From NCBI GenBank assembly GCA_023101885.1, contig JALPQD010000215.1, forward strand, positions 868,001 to 932,000: a DNA stretch of 64,000 bases. The letters run 5' to 3'. The translations under genes were made by a program, and so were the position numbers. Shown here one piece after another: positions 33,244 to 44,433 of the stretch. The notes below the pieces were generated by a model. It was not told the DNA's origin and ran no database searches. It saw only the letters and a list, made by a program, of their open reading frames with translations. Source of the stretch: Typhlomys cinereus (Eukaryota > Chordata > Mammalia > Rodentia > Platacanthomyidae). How positions within the stretch are numbered: the first letter of the stretch is position 1; each line of letters begins with the position of its first letter.

Positions 33244-33740
33244 AGCTTTCCTTCTTTATTCTTCCACATTCCCATTTAAATCTTTGTGCCCCCAGAAACC
33301 CCTCTTCTACTTCCATGTCATGTTCTCCTCCCCGAATCTTACTGCTTTTCATCTTGTGACCAGAACAGTTCCCTAAATAAGAGAAACAACCCTCAAGCAC
33401 TCAAAGTCTCCGAACATGTGATTTTTTTCTTCCTGTTTTCTCCCTGTGGGTCGAACTGAATGGTGACCCTCAAATACCAGGAGAATGTTGCCCCCTTCCC
33501 GCCTGGACTGTGGGTAGTGACATAGTCATGTGGGTTAGCTGTGACCCCTCAGTGACTGATGCCATAGCTCCTAACTGTCCACCAAGCCCACAAGCAGCTC
33601 CCCATAGTCAGGGAGGAGGAAACACTGCCCGGGGTGTGATGTCACTTCCCACAGTGACAGAGATGACACAGGGAGACCTCAGGTGCGCCGCTATGCTTCC
33701 TGTGGATTTCCATACACACACGCGTGTGACACACTCACTA
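33244..33740. other. Intergenic, no gene recognised
   Basis: Unique-looking sequence just before the start of duplicated unit B. Confidence 0.4.
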
Positions 33741-33948
33741 CTTAACCAAGAGTCCTGCGCTCCATGACCTCACACGAGAGGGAGTAGGTGTTGATGAGCT
33801 GAGAGCATTTCCAGGAGGAGAAGGGGTGAGCGCAGTTGTCATTGCCGTGGGTGTTCAGAATCCACAGAGGTTCACGAGTCGCGCACCCGTGCAGGCAGGA
33901 TGCAACATCTGCCTGCAGCCAAGGGCCTGGCTGCTGGGTTTGAGACCA

Positions 33949-34008
<60 letters not shown>

Positions 34009-35233
34009 TGGGGAGTGGGTCCTGATAATCATCACTTCTCTTTATCTCCTGACCTGCTAGATTAAGAACCCAGTCACTTACTGAGCAAACCTATTGATTC
34101 TCCTCAAATGGGACATCCCCTCAAATGGGAGCCCAGGGGGGTGCTTATCTCCCAGTTCTCAGGTTTAAATTAAAAACCAACCATCACACAGGGTTTTACA
34201 ATGCCCATCCTGTGCAATCTCAGTATTAGAAATGTGCTCATGATTCTTGCCATCAGCTAAAAGAGGCTTCTGACGTTGATGGAATACACTGCTCTACGGC
34301 CGACTGACAGCTTCCATCCCCATCCCCGAGCCCTGTGCCGCAGCCCACCAGACCACCACCTTCTCTCACCCTTTTTGCCATCCATCGCTCTCCATGAAAG
34401 ATCACAGTGGGGGTCACCTGTCTCTATCTCCCCATTTCTTGGGTGCCATGCCACATCTCCTGTGGCAGGTGAGGCTTCTCCAGTCTGCTTTCTGAGACAT
34501 TTCATATTTATTGTACCAAAGACAACACAGCGCAAGAGCAAACAATTCCCCATCAGAGCCGCCATCTTTCCCACCAATCCTTTTGCAAAAGGAGGACAGC
34601 TAAGACTCTGACCACAAACTGGCGGATGTCTCCACACCATAACTGCTTGACCTTTTTTTAGCCAAGTCTGCCTTCACCTTCTGCCCATGTCAACCACTTC
34701 CCGGCATAGCACAGCAGAGCTTCATTTTCATGCCATGGGTTCCCCAGGAGGGCTGTCCACTTGCCAAGAGTTCCATCCACTTTGCTGCTACCACTACGAC
34801 CGCCCTCATCAGCATCACTGTGGTTACTAAGAGTCTCTGTCTGATGGGAAGGTGAGTTGGTACTGTGGATCCTGCAAGGAAAGGGCTGGAGGTCGTGGGG
34901 CCCCATCCGTGGGCGATGCAGAATCACTGTGTCGTCTCTAGAGTACAGAGCCCGAACTCCAGCTGTCTCCCGTTCCGGCTCCTCAGTCTCCTGAGCTTCT
35001 GGTTCTTGTCCCTGCACATCCCGTCCATCCGCAACCCAGTGTGTGTCGTTCCACACCCTCTCCTGCCTCCTGTAGCTCATGAGTTCAGGCTCCAGGAACT
35101 TCCTTCACTTTGGTTCACAAAAACCATCTGTTCAGTTCCAGACCCTTCATCTCACCCCCCCGTTATAACACATCCACATGAACCCCCTGTGCAGGTCACC
35201 TGCCCTGATGTCCCCATGGCTTGGGGGACAGGG
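33741..35233 (-). other. 3' flank / 3' UTR region of APOL gene B, with (CA)n at 33951-34005
   Basis: The segment from about 33770 is homologous to 48690 onward and 63780 onward, so it marks the start of the repeated unit. It holds a pure (CA)n microsatellite. AATAAA on the minus strand (34512-34507) is the best candidate polyadenylation signal; the matching place in gene C reads AATGAA. From about 34775 the sequence also matches unit A (about 18845) and unit C (about 49660). Confidence 0.55.
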
Positions 35234-35269
35234 TCACTGGGGTGGGTCTCGCTGAAGAGTCCTGTGAAT

Positions 35270-37440
35270 CTACTCGAGCTCCTTCAACTTCTCCTCCATT
35301 TTCTGAATCAGCTTCCACAGCTTTTCAGCTGACTCCGACTTCGCCCCCTCCTGCAAATGTTGTGACTCGTTCACAAGGCCGCGCATATCCCCTGCAAAGA
35401 AGACACCAAGCAAGGCTGCACCCCTGAGCCGGGCTCTTCGGGGCACTGCCACAGCAGTGTCCCCAGACTCATCTTGCACCTGACTGGCATCTTGGGCAGA
35501 GATCTGCCCACCAGTGGTATCATCCCCTGCTGAGGGAGGAATGTCTTTGGTCGCCCTGAAGGAACGGATTTCTTTCCCGAGGGCTTTCACATACTCAGTG
35601 AAGTCTTTGGCTACTTCAGGACGCTTTCCTGAAATCTTATCCAGAGTCTTAGAAACCTTTTCCATTGATTCCTTACTAGATGAAACCAGGGAATCGGCTT
35701 TGTTGTTATCTGATTTCCAGCTTGATTCTTCAACCACCATAGTGGTAACACCAATCACAGTGGCCACTGCTCCCAGCCCCACACCAATGGCTGAAGACAC
35801 CAAGCTGAAACCTCCGGTCACAGGCGCAAGTAATAAGCCAAGGATGCCCAGGACTCCCGAGGCGACGCTGACGGAGTCGGCCACCACGTTGGAGATGGTG
35901 CAGGCTTTGTGCACTTGATCCATGTGCTCAGCGAGGGGGCGGAGATTCTCGATGTGCTTCTCGAGACCTTTCTTCATCTTGGAAACTTTCAAAAACTTCT
36001 TTTTATCCACCTCTTTTCTGTCTTCCTTATCCATGAGACTATGGAGAGCCACAGGCAGCATCTGTCCCTCATGTCTGTAAGGGCAAAGGTCAAGTCCGTG
36101 AGACACACAGCAGTCAGAAGTCATCAAATGATGTCTTCTTCAGCTCACAGATTTTCACCACAAAACCAAGAGGAAAGAATCTCACATGTGGCAAGATTTC
36201 GTACTCTATAGAGAACATTCAGCACATCACAGATGCCCCATGGACTTAACATGAAGTCATGTTAAGACGCTCTACTGACAGGCGCTTGGTAAGGATGATG
36301 CACTCAAGGTCTATGCCACTGAGAGCAAAAACCTTTCCCAGTGGGAACTGTGTAGATGAACACAGGGAGATGGGAAGGTGCAGTGAGCCTTTCATTCAGA
36401 GAGTGTGATTAAGGAATGCTCTGTCCCAAAGAGAACTGCGATGGTCATATCCACTGCTAGGGGGCAGGGCTCCCACTTGAGATGGAGTCTCTAGGTTAAG
36501 GTCAGCCTCCTGGCAGCCTGTAAGAGGTGGTCTTGACTGTAATCCATACGGAAGACCCAGTCCAGTGTGTTCGGGACCCCTCCCTAGGCAGCTGGTCCAG
36601 GACTATGTAAGAATGAGGAGAGCTAAGTATTGGCGAGCACGCATTCCTGCTCTGTTCTCTGCGGGTGTGGGGGGCCCCTGGAGCTCCCCTTAGCCCTTGA
36701 ATTACAAAACTGTCAGCCGACTGCGCTGATGTACAAAGCTGTGCTTTCTGAGAGCCAGGGAACTCTCAAAGAACAGGAGAAGGCCCTCAACATCCACTGG
36801 GAGCACCCCAGCAGGCTGGAGGGGCGGGGGGAACAGGACCACTCCTACTGAGCCCTTTATGCCCTGGAAGGACGGGTCAGAGCAAGGAGGGAGGAACGTC
36901 CCCTCCCTCCCCTCACCTGTGCTCTGCTGGCCTCCCTCTGCTCTGTGCCTTTGACGCTTCCCTCCCTCGTCCCTGTCCTGCGACTCCAGACTTCTAACGC
37001 TCACGGGTCCTCGTCCTCTGTACCTGGACCCTACTCCAGAACCTGATGCAGTTCTACCTGGGCTTTGGGAGAGGGTGCTAGAACTTAGTTCTGTGTTTAA
37101 GGAAGGGTGCTGGTACTTAGCTTCCAGCCTCCGACCTTCAGTGTACTCCAGGCTTCCACTTCCTATCACAATGGAGCGCTACTGTCACTGAACAAATGAC
37201 ATCTGAGTCTCCAATGCATAAGCCTGCGGCCCTGGAGCTGGACAGGGCCAGGCAGGATCCAACCACCCCTGTCCAGCTGCATTTGGGCCTGTCTGCTCCC
37301 TCGGTTCCACAAGAGAATCCCAGTGTGTTCCTCAGACAAGGAAAAAAAATGGCTGAGCCTGGATCCCAGGAACACGCGTTCATCACGTCTAGTTTTTTTT
37401 TTTTTTTTAATTCAATTGTGCATGTGTGTGTGTGTGTGTA

Positions 37441-37484
<44 letters not shown>

Positions 37485-38915
37485 ACCATAGACGAATTCG
37501 GGAACCACCACAGACCACCTCAACCTCCTCCTTGTTTACTCTGCCCCAAGATTCACAGGCTCTGCCCTACCAGGACCAGAAACACAGGCCGCCCGCCCCC
37601 CCTTCTACGTGGTGTCTATACGTGGGGTCCAGGATCCGAACTTGGGACCTTCCCCCTGTAAGGCAGAGGCTTAACCTCTGAGCCACCTCTCCAACCCCCA
37701 TCATGTCTAGTTTTGTGGCTTGTGTCAAATAAGTCCTTGTTGGCTTCCTTCTCTGGATAGAAGAACCTTGGTCTGTGTTTTAGCCTCCCCACCCAAGGCT
37801 TTCCAAGCTAACTTGCATGGAGCCCCTACTGTGTGCTGACATACTTTGAGCACTCCACATGTATGAACTTATTTTCTCACACTAAAGCTCAACGGGGAAG
37901 GGACTGAGGAGAAAGTGGGAAATGAACTTCCTAAGGTCACAGGAGGAGCAGACAGCAGAGGTGATGACCCTGAGGCCACTGCTATTAGAGAACAATGTGA
38001 GAAATACTCCTCACAGATGGTCGAGAAGAAGTGTCCAAACCTCTAAGCCCAGGAGTAATTAGAGGGTGGGTGCCTGCCCTTGGATAGCCAGGCTCGCCAG
38101 GGGTCTGGGGTGCAGTGCTGGGCTCCCCCATAGCAGTGCCTAGACATCTCAGTCTGCCCGTAGAGATCAGGCAGGCCAGGGGTCTGGGCGCAGTGCAGGC
38201 TGGAACCACGGCAGTGACCTGGACAACTCAGCCTCCGCCGCGAATGTGTCCCAGGCTCCATCTTCCATCAGCAGATGCTGCAGCTCCTCTCTGCTCATTG
38301 AGGTCCAGAGATACTCACTGGCTTCCTTGATGAAGTGGCTGCTCTCTGCAGGGAGAAAAGAACGAGGTCAGCGCCCAGTGTGCAAGGACTGAAAGAGCAA
38401 AAAGCACGAGGTGGTGCAATGCCAGGCTCCCGAGCAGGTGCCCACGGAGGACTTCATGGAGTTACCAGTGTCGTGGACCGAGTGAAGTCCCTGAAATTCA
38501 CATGAAAAACCCAGTAACTGTATTTGCAGACAGGCTCTGGCAGGAGGTGGAGTAATGAATGAGAGAGATCATCAATACGGAGACTCAGCCGTGCTCATCC
38601 ATTGGGGGGTCATCGGATGAAGCCTGCTCTCTGCAGAATGACACATTAGCATCTAAAATGGACAGCTGTTGGGCTGGAGAGATGGCTCAGGGGCTAAGCC
38701 TCTGCCTTACAGGCAGAGGGTCCTGAGTTCGGATCCTAGATCCCACTTACAAACACTGGGTGGAAGTGGGGCGGCCTGTGCACTTCTGGTCCTGGTGGGA
38801 GGGGCCTGCGATTCCCGGGGCAGAGCAAAAAAAAAAAAAAAAAAAAAAAAGGAGGTAGAAGCAGTCCACGATGATTCCCAAATTCACCCTTGCTTCTACA
38901 CATACACACACATAC

Positions 38916-38960
<45 letters not shown>

Positions 38961-40285
38961 TGAATAAATAATAAAATGAAATGAAATAAAATAAAATAGA
39001 CAGTGGTTAGATTAGGTAGATTCCTCCCTTTGGAAGTTGAGATTTGCCTCTTGTCTGCATAGACAATGGCAGGCAAATTCTTTCCTCTGGAAGTTGAGTT
39101 TACCTCCTGTCTGTTCTTAGATCGCTTTTGTTCTTCTCAGAATTGATGAGGTTAAAACTTCCCCTTTCAGTTCCTTCCCTATACATTTGAGATATATAAT
39201 CCATGGATCAGGTAACTCTGAGACATTTATTGTCCATTCCCTTCTAGTAACTAAGTGTCACGCCTGCTTTTAACTCCACCTGGAGACATCATGTCTGGTC
39301 CCACACAACAAGTAGATGTCACTCCTGCCTTTTCTTTGTTAGCTGGAATGTATACATTTTACATAATCCTGTAAAAATTTGGCTCTGCTCTTCCTTGATT
39401 TTTGCTCTATAAATACTCATGTACGCAACAATAAAATTGGCCTAGATGATGGAGGACATCCTAGGTTCCCTCTGACCCGATGCCTGATCAATTCCTACCA
39501 CTCCCACTTCTGTCTCCTGCATGTAAGTCTGGGTTTGTGCTGGTTCGTGGGCCCAGACAATCCATATCACGGGAGTCCTCATGACAAGAATAGACAGTAG
39601 GTATCTATTGTCTGTCTGTCACCTGCTTATCTAAATATCTTCTTCACTCTGTGTCTCAGTTATTTATTATTGCTCTCTCCTACAGCAGAACAACCTGCCA
39701 CACTTTGACCCTGGATATTGGCTTCTGGAGCTGAGAGAAAATGGCGGCCTTTCGTTAAGGTCTTGGCCTGGGTGTTTACTGCATGACAAAAGCTGTGCAG
39801 GCTCCTGCTATGTGCCACACAAATGAGTCACATTTAACAAAGAGCAAGTGAACTTTCGGTCCCAAGAGGGGAGATTCCAGGGCTGGCTTCCACCTATCAC
39901 GTGCCCCTTGCGTGCCAAACGCTGTGGGACCAGCACCTTCAAAAGTGGCTGCCAACCCATCAGGGGGTCCTGACATTGGCTTATTGGGTGAAGAGCAGCT
40001 GTCATAATTAGGCCCAAGTGTCAACCTGACTGCTGAGGGTTTGAGCTCTGGGCTCAAATTTGTAGAGAATTAGGGGCTGGAGAGGTGGCTCAGGGGTTAA
40101 GCCTCTGCCTTGCATTCAGAAGGTCCTGAGTTCGGATCCTAGACCCCACGTATAGACGCCGGGCGGAAGCCGGGGTGGCCCGCATTTCGGTCCTGGTAGG
40201 ACGGAGCCTGTGAATCCCGGGGCAGAGTAAACAAGGAGGAGGTGGAGGTGGTCCATGGTGGTTCCCGAATTCGTCCATGGTTCTA

Positions 40286-40343
<58 letters not shown>

Positions 40344-41185
40344 GGAGATTGTCTAGCTGATGGGGAAGGCTCAGCCCATGGTGGGTGGGACTAGGCCCTG
40401 GAATAAGTCACAGATACTGGTTGAGAGAGTCAGCATCCTTGTGTACACTTGGTCAGACATGCTGGTCTGGCAAGTAAGGATCGTCCTTCTCTCAGCCATT
40501 ATGTAGAGATGGTGTGGCCAGTTCCCTCAGTCCTGGTGTAGCGTGAGCTCTCCTGTCAAGCTGGACTGAGAACTGTAACCAGATAATCACAAGAGATAAT
40601 AAACCCCTTGTTCCCTTAAGCCACTTGATGGTCATTTATCAGCAACCATGCAGGTGGACTGCAAGAGCAGCATTTGAAAAGGAAGAAGCGTTGACACTCT
40701 CAGGGTATGTGGAACTCAGGGTGAATATTGTGTCTGTGGTTTCCCTTGTACACGTCATGAACACATCTGTGTGGATCACTAGACACCAAAGGACCAGATG
40801 ACAGTGTCTCTATGTCCCTGGGATGGCTGCCCATTTCACAGATGCCCTGAAGCCACACCAAGCAGGCAGCCAACTGAGCTACTCTGCAGTAGTCACTAGG
40901 CCGTATGGCCTGCTGTGCCCTCTCACATGGTCCTTGTGCCACCTGAAGAGGCAGAGTCGGGAGGTGACCTTCAGTCACGCTCTCCAAGAGAAGGACATGG
41001 AGGGAAACCTCACAGACCCAGGGCGGGGGACCCCTGTGTTTCCAGTGAGGACCCCCATCCGTCCTCACGTGCTCAGTGAGCATGTGGAGACCCCACAGGG
41101 TGCCTCAGGAGCAGGAAGCAGCCAGAGAAGGGGAGGGAGTACCTGGGGGGTCCCTGTGATCTTCGGGGTCCGTGGTTTCAGCCAT
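35270..41185 (-). CDS. APOL: Apolipoprotein L family protein, gene B (3 coding exons, 324 aa)
   Basis: Coding exons on the minus strand are 41185-41143 ([14 protein letters not shown]), 38345-38219 and 36074-35270. GT-AG sites are present (donors GTACTC and GTCACT; acceptors CTGCAG and TTACAG), with phases 1 and 2 as in genes A and C. Exon 3 gives the '[20 protein letters not shown]' helix region; exon 4 has HKACTISNVV, the hydrophobic hairpin LGILGLLLAPVTGGFSLV, a second hydrophobic stretch (LLGVFFAGDMRGLV) and [11 protein letters not shown] before the coiled coil. Relative to gene C it is about 9 residues shorter in the first helical part of exon 4. It also ends at a TAG where C has an arginine codon; without that stop the frame would run to TGA at 35236-35234, as in C. 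Both donors are non-consensus after GT. The protein is probably intracellular with no signal peptide, likely intact but slightly truncated; function beyond family membership is not shown. Confidence 0.88.
37393..37698 (-). mobile_element. Young SINE in intron 3 of gene B, absent from gene C
   Basis: It is flanked by CATCACGTCTAG (37381-37392) and CATCATGTCTAG (37699-37710). Gene C at about 57160-57185 lacks it. It contains a (TG)n stretch at 37419-37481. It is inserted on the gene's own strand and postdates the B/C duplication, or was removed from C by conversion. Confidence 0.85.
37815..37970 (+). repeat. MIR in intron 3 of gene B
   Basis: 'catggagcccctactgtgtgctgacatac...' through 'gaaatgaacttcctaaggtcacaggagg' matches the MIR order and the orthologous MIRs of units A and C. 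Confidence 0.78.
38603..39559 (+). mobile_element. ERVK-like solo LTR with perfect 6-bp TSD, containing a SINE
   Basis: ATCCAT at 38597-38602 and 39560-39565 flanks the element. It begins TGGGGGGTCATC and ends CCCAGACA. A plus-strand SINE (about 38668-38985, with an A-run at 38827-38850 and (CA)n at 38918-38957) is nested inside with an imperfect duplication (AAAATGGACAGCTGT / AAAATAGACAGTGGT). The homologous point in unit C (near 57981, 'ctcctccatggcacgggagtcc') is empty, so this is a B-specific insertion. Confidence 0.88.
40000..40666 (+). mobile_element. Solo ERVL/MaLR-like LTR with perfect 5-bp TSD, containing a SINE
   Basis: GCAGC at 39995-39999 and 40667-40671 flanks an LTR beginning TGTCATAATTAGGCCC and ending GGACTGCAAGA. 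A plus-strand SINE with (CA)n (about 40072-40340) lies inside it; about 28 bp of LTR sequence present in other copies is missing at the SINE junction. Unit C at about 58578-58582 shows the uninterrupted empty site. Confidence 0.85.
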
Positions 41186-41227
41186 AGCCTCCCAGGGGTT
41201 CTCCTCACAGCTCCTCAGGAGTCCAGG
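41143..41227 (-). other. APOL: Exon 2 of APOL gene B with the start codon
   Basis: Acceptor CCCTGCAG lies just above 41227. There are 42 nt before ATG at 41185-41183. Those 42 nt are open in frame, but splicing from the first exon at 43549 would place a short upstream frame ending in exon 2 rather than extend the protein. Confidence 0.8.
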
Positions 41228-41659
41228 CTGCAGGGAGGAGAAGACAGACTGTGAGGTGGAGCGCGGGAACGGCTGCAGGGGGCCAAGTGTCTGGTGGTTC
41301 CACCAGGACAGCGCAGACCAGGAGCTCTAACCACTCACCTCCACTCCTTGTCACAGGTCGGGGCAGCTGCTCCTGCGTGCACGCGCCTGTCGCGGCTCGC
41401 AGCTCTTCCGGAAGACAGACCCTAAGTTGGTATCCTGGTTTCATTTGCTTTAGGTACGACTGGCAGCCAACTGTCCCAGGCTCTAGTTTCCTGCGTTGCA
41501 GTCTGCACGACCCAGAGCCTGGGCAACCCCTTGAGACCACGAGCCAACCAATGAGTAGCAAGCAGAGCAAGGAAGAAAGAGAAGGGTCTTGTGTGAGCCC
41601 ACACGTGGGCAAATGTGTCTATGCTGGCCAATCACAGTCAGGCCCTGGGGTCAGTTCCA

Positions 41660-41812
41660 GCGCGCACACGCACAAACGTGCACACATGCACACACACACA
41701 TGCACACACACATGCACACACACATGCACACACACACACACACATGCACACACACATGCACACACACACATGCACACACACACATGCACACACACATGCA
41801 CACACACACACA
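41660..41812. repeat. CA / CACATGCA compound microsatellite
   Basis: A tandem (CA)n array with regularly spaced TGCA variants. The unit C counterpart (61619-61664) is a shorter pure (CA)n. Confidence 0.95.
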
Positions 41813-43548
41813 AATTTAAACTAACCAAAAAATTACTGTGCCCTCGGTGTCATCCTTCCTTGAAACCACAGTGGGCGACGCCTCTGCGATCTCTCCTCTG
41901 TCTCAGCTTGATGCTTCTCTGGACAGGGCAGACTCCTTTGATAGCCCTGTGGCTGCTAAGTCCCCCAAAGGCTGCTCCGCTGAGCTGGGAGGAGGGTGGC
42001 GCCGGGGTTCGGGGGAGCCCGCCCTGCCCTGCTCCCGCCCAGCTGCGCACCGCAGATAGGAGCCTCCAGCCCACCAGGGCCGAGCAGGGTCAGCGCGGCC
42101 TCTCCTGAGTGGACGCAGAGCATCCTCACGGCAGGGAAAGGAGGCTGCAGACCCCCGGCTCCTCCTCAGCAGCCCCCACGACCCTCAGGGTCAGGTTCAA
42201 GCTCCCCAGCAGCGGGCAGCCCTCCTGCCTGCTCAGCGCCGCCCCGGGCTGCTCTCAGCCTGTGCCAGGCACCTCCAAAGCCTCCCTGTCTCCGTGGCGA
42301 CACTGTGTCCTCCCACCTCCGGGACAGCCAGGCTGCCCCTGCTGGAGGTCCTGCCCACCTTCCCAGCAGACAAGTTTCCACCCTGTTATTCCACCTTCCC
42401 ACATCCTGGCGGCACCTGGGGTCCAGGGCCTGCCGTCCTCCACTCTCATGGAAGCGTCCACCCTGCAGGCGGGCAGCAGCCTGCTGCGGGAGAGCATTCT
42501 AGCTCTATTGTAGAAAAGGAAACAGCAGCTCACCGAAGGGGGTGACAGAGCCCACGTCACACGGCCCTCAGCAGGAAGAGGAAACAGACAGGGGCCCAAA
42601 CCGTGAGACCAAAGCCAAGCCCTGTGTTTTTAGCAGTCTCTGCATCTCTGGGCATGGCCGTCTCTGCACACAGGGCTGCCCACAGCTCAGCCTGCCCCTC
42701 GATCTTACCATGATAAAATCAGTGAGATGGTCCTGTGGACCCCGCCCTGCAATATTCCCCTTCAAGTCTCCTCACCTCATCCCTTCACATCTGCACACAT
42801 GGCTTAGCCTTGGCGTCCTCCCCTGTCACCACCAGGCTCAGCAGAGGCCATGAGAGGACCAAGGAGAGCAGGCCATCCTTGCCTGACCAGCCTCTTCCTG
42901 GTGTCCACACAAGTCACCCAAGCCTCAGTTTCCCCACTTGACGCATGGGATATGTTCAGAGACAGGCTGGGTGAGAAACTCACAGACGCTTCCATCTCAG
43001 AGGCTGAATTTTGCTCCCATCACTGAGCAGCATCACAGCACAGCAGCTTTGAATGCGTGTCCGTGCCGCAGGGGTGATGGCGCCTCGGCCCCGATCCCGC
43101 CACCTTGTCTTCTTTTTCCCATTTCCTCCTTTTCTTTCTTCTTCATTCTTTTTCTTCTTTCCCTCCTCTCTTCTTATCTGCTCTCTTTTTCTCTCCCTCC
43201 CTCCCTCCCTCCCTCCCTTCCTTCCTTCCTTCTTTTCTTCTTTCTTTCTTTCTTGATACCTTAAAAGGTTGATTATCAAAAATCGCCTGTACCTCTGGAG
43301 TAACCATGCATCCAGTACTCAAACAGACTCACATCCAAGATGAGGGGGTCCCTACTCTCTCTTTTGTGTAGTGACCTAGGGGACGGAAGGGAAGCCAGAG
43401 CCCAGTTTGGCTGTAACTCCACTTCTGTAGCAGACCTTGTAACCAGGGCCAAATCCAACCTCGCTGAGCTCATCCATGAGGAGATAAACCTTCTCATCCA
43501 GGGCCACTATAAGGATGAGCAGGTGGGAGAAACGAGGTCTCACCTTAC
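41813..43548. other. Intron 1 of gene B; MIR traces and a pyrimidine tract
   Basis: No additional exon was recognised. A plus-strand CTTC/CTCC pyrimidine tract occupies about 43108-43256. Short MIR-like pieces occur near 42505-42590 and 42915-42990. Long frames across the GC-rich 41996-42513 segment occur in both strands and have no family resemblance. Confidence 0.5.
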
Positions 43549-43628
43549 CAAGGATCGTCCCCCGGCTGTGTCTGCATGGCCCCGGCTGTCCTCAGCTGTG
43601 TGGACCAGGTTCCCAGGAGCACATCTGA
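43549..43628 (-). other. APOL: Non-coding first exon of APOL gene B
   Basis: On the minus strand it ends in donor GTAAGG (43548-43543). An ATG in it opens a frame that closes in exon 2 after about 13 codons, so it would be a short upstream ORF. It is homologous to the first exons at 680 and 17085 and to the inverted remnant at 61698-61872. Confidence 0.65.
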
Positions 43629-43655
43629 GTCCCAACCAGACGCAGCCTCCAGGCT

Positions 43656-43695
43656 GATATACCCAGCAGTCAAAAGGCAAAATGAAAGAAAACTT
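43656..43695 (-). promoter_or_regulatory. APOL: Degenerate ISRE and TATA-like box of gene B promoter
   Basis: TATA-like GTATATC (minus) is at 43662-43656. The GAAA-rich region 43671-43695 contains GAAAGAAAACTT (43684-43695), one base away from GAAANNGAAACT. It is weaker than the gene A element. Confidence 0.5.
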
Positions 43696-44029
43696 GTGGG
43701 TCCCTCATGAGCTAATCAACACATCAAGCACGGTGGGTGCTGGGTGCCACCTTCCTCGCTGACCCGTGGATGACGCTGATATGGCCAAGAGCATCGCTGG
43801 TCCGGGTGAGATAGAAAAGAAACGAGACCAAGAAAGGAGCTGGCCGACAAGACAAGCTGAGGCTTCCATTCCCAAGCAGAGGGACACGGCTCTGGCCAAG
43901 AGGGTGTCAGGCTGCTGTCTCCACAGATAGGCAGGCTCGCTTTTACTTGACTTGGGGGGTGGGCTTAACCAACCATTCTCTGTCAGTCACGGGCACGGTT
44001 TCATCAACTCTTTCCAATTCTCTGTGTAT
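43696..44029. other. Upstream flank of gene B
   Basis: No feature recognised. Confidence 0.4.
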
Positions 44030-44118
44030 GTGTATGTGCACGCGTGTCTGCGATGGGGATTGAACCTATTACCTCTCACATGCAAGTGTTTCTCACTCAG
44101 CCCGTCACCAGCCTTTTG
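44030..44118 (-). repeat. ID-like SINE fragment (minus)
   Basis: The minus strand reads 'ggctggtgacgggctgagtgagaaacacttgcatgtgag...ggttcaatccccatcgcag', with a good B box (GGTTCAATCC), preceded on the plus strand by TG repeats. Confidence 0.65.
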
Positions 44119-44433
44119 AAAAAGTTTGCATTTTGAGGAATCTCACTAAATTCTCCAGGGTCCAGCCAGGAGCTTGACTCCCAGGCCTAAGCCATCAGCC
44201 CCTGCTGAAAGGCCTTTCTCAGATGAACACACAGCTGGCAATGTACTTGGTGGGCTTCGAGGGGTCGACTCCTCTCCAGGAGAGCTGAGTGTCTCTCTCA
44301 GCTGCTGTCACCTGCAGCTATCCAACCATCCTGGTGGATAAGGTCCCAGCATGGCAGAATATTGTTTCAAAGAAACAATTTCTGGAAAAAGGACATGGCA
44401 TTATTTGAAATAAATAAGAAAAATAAGGAAAAT

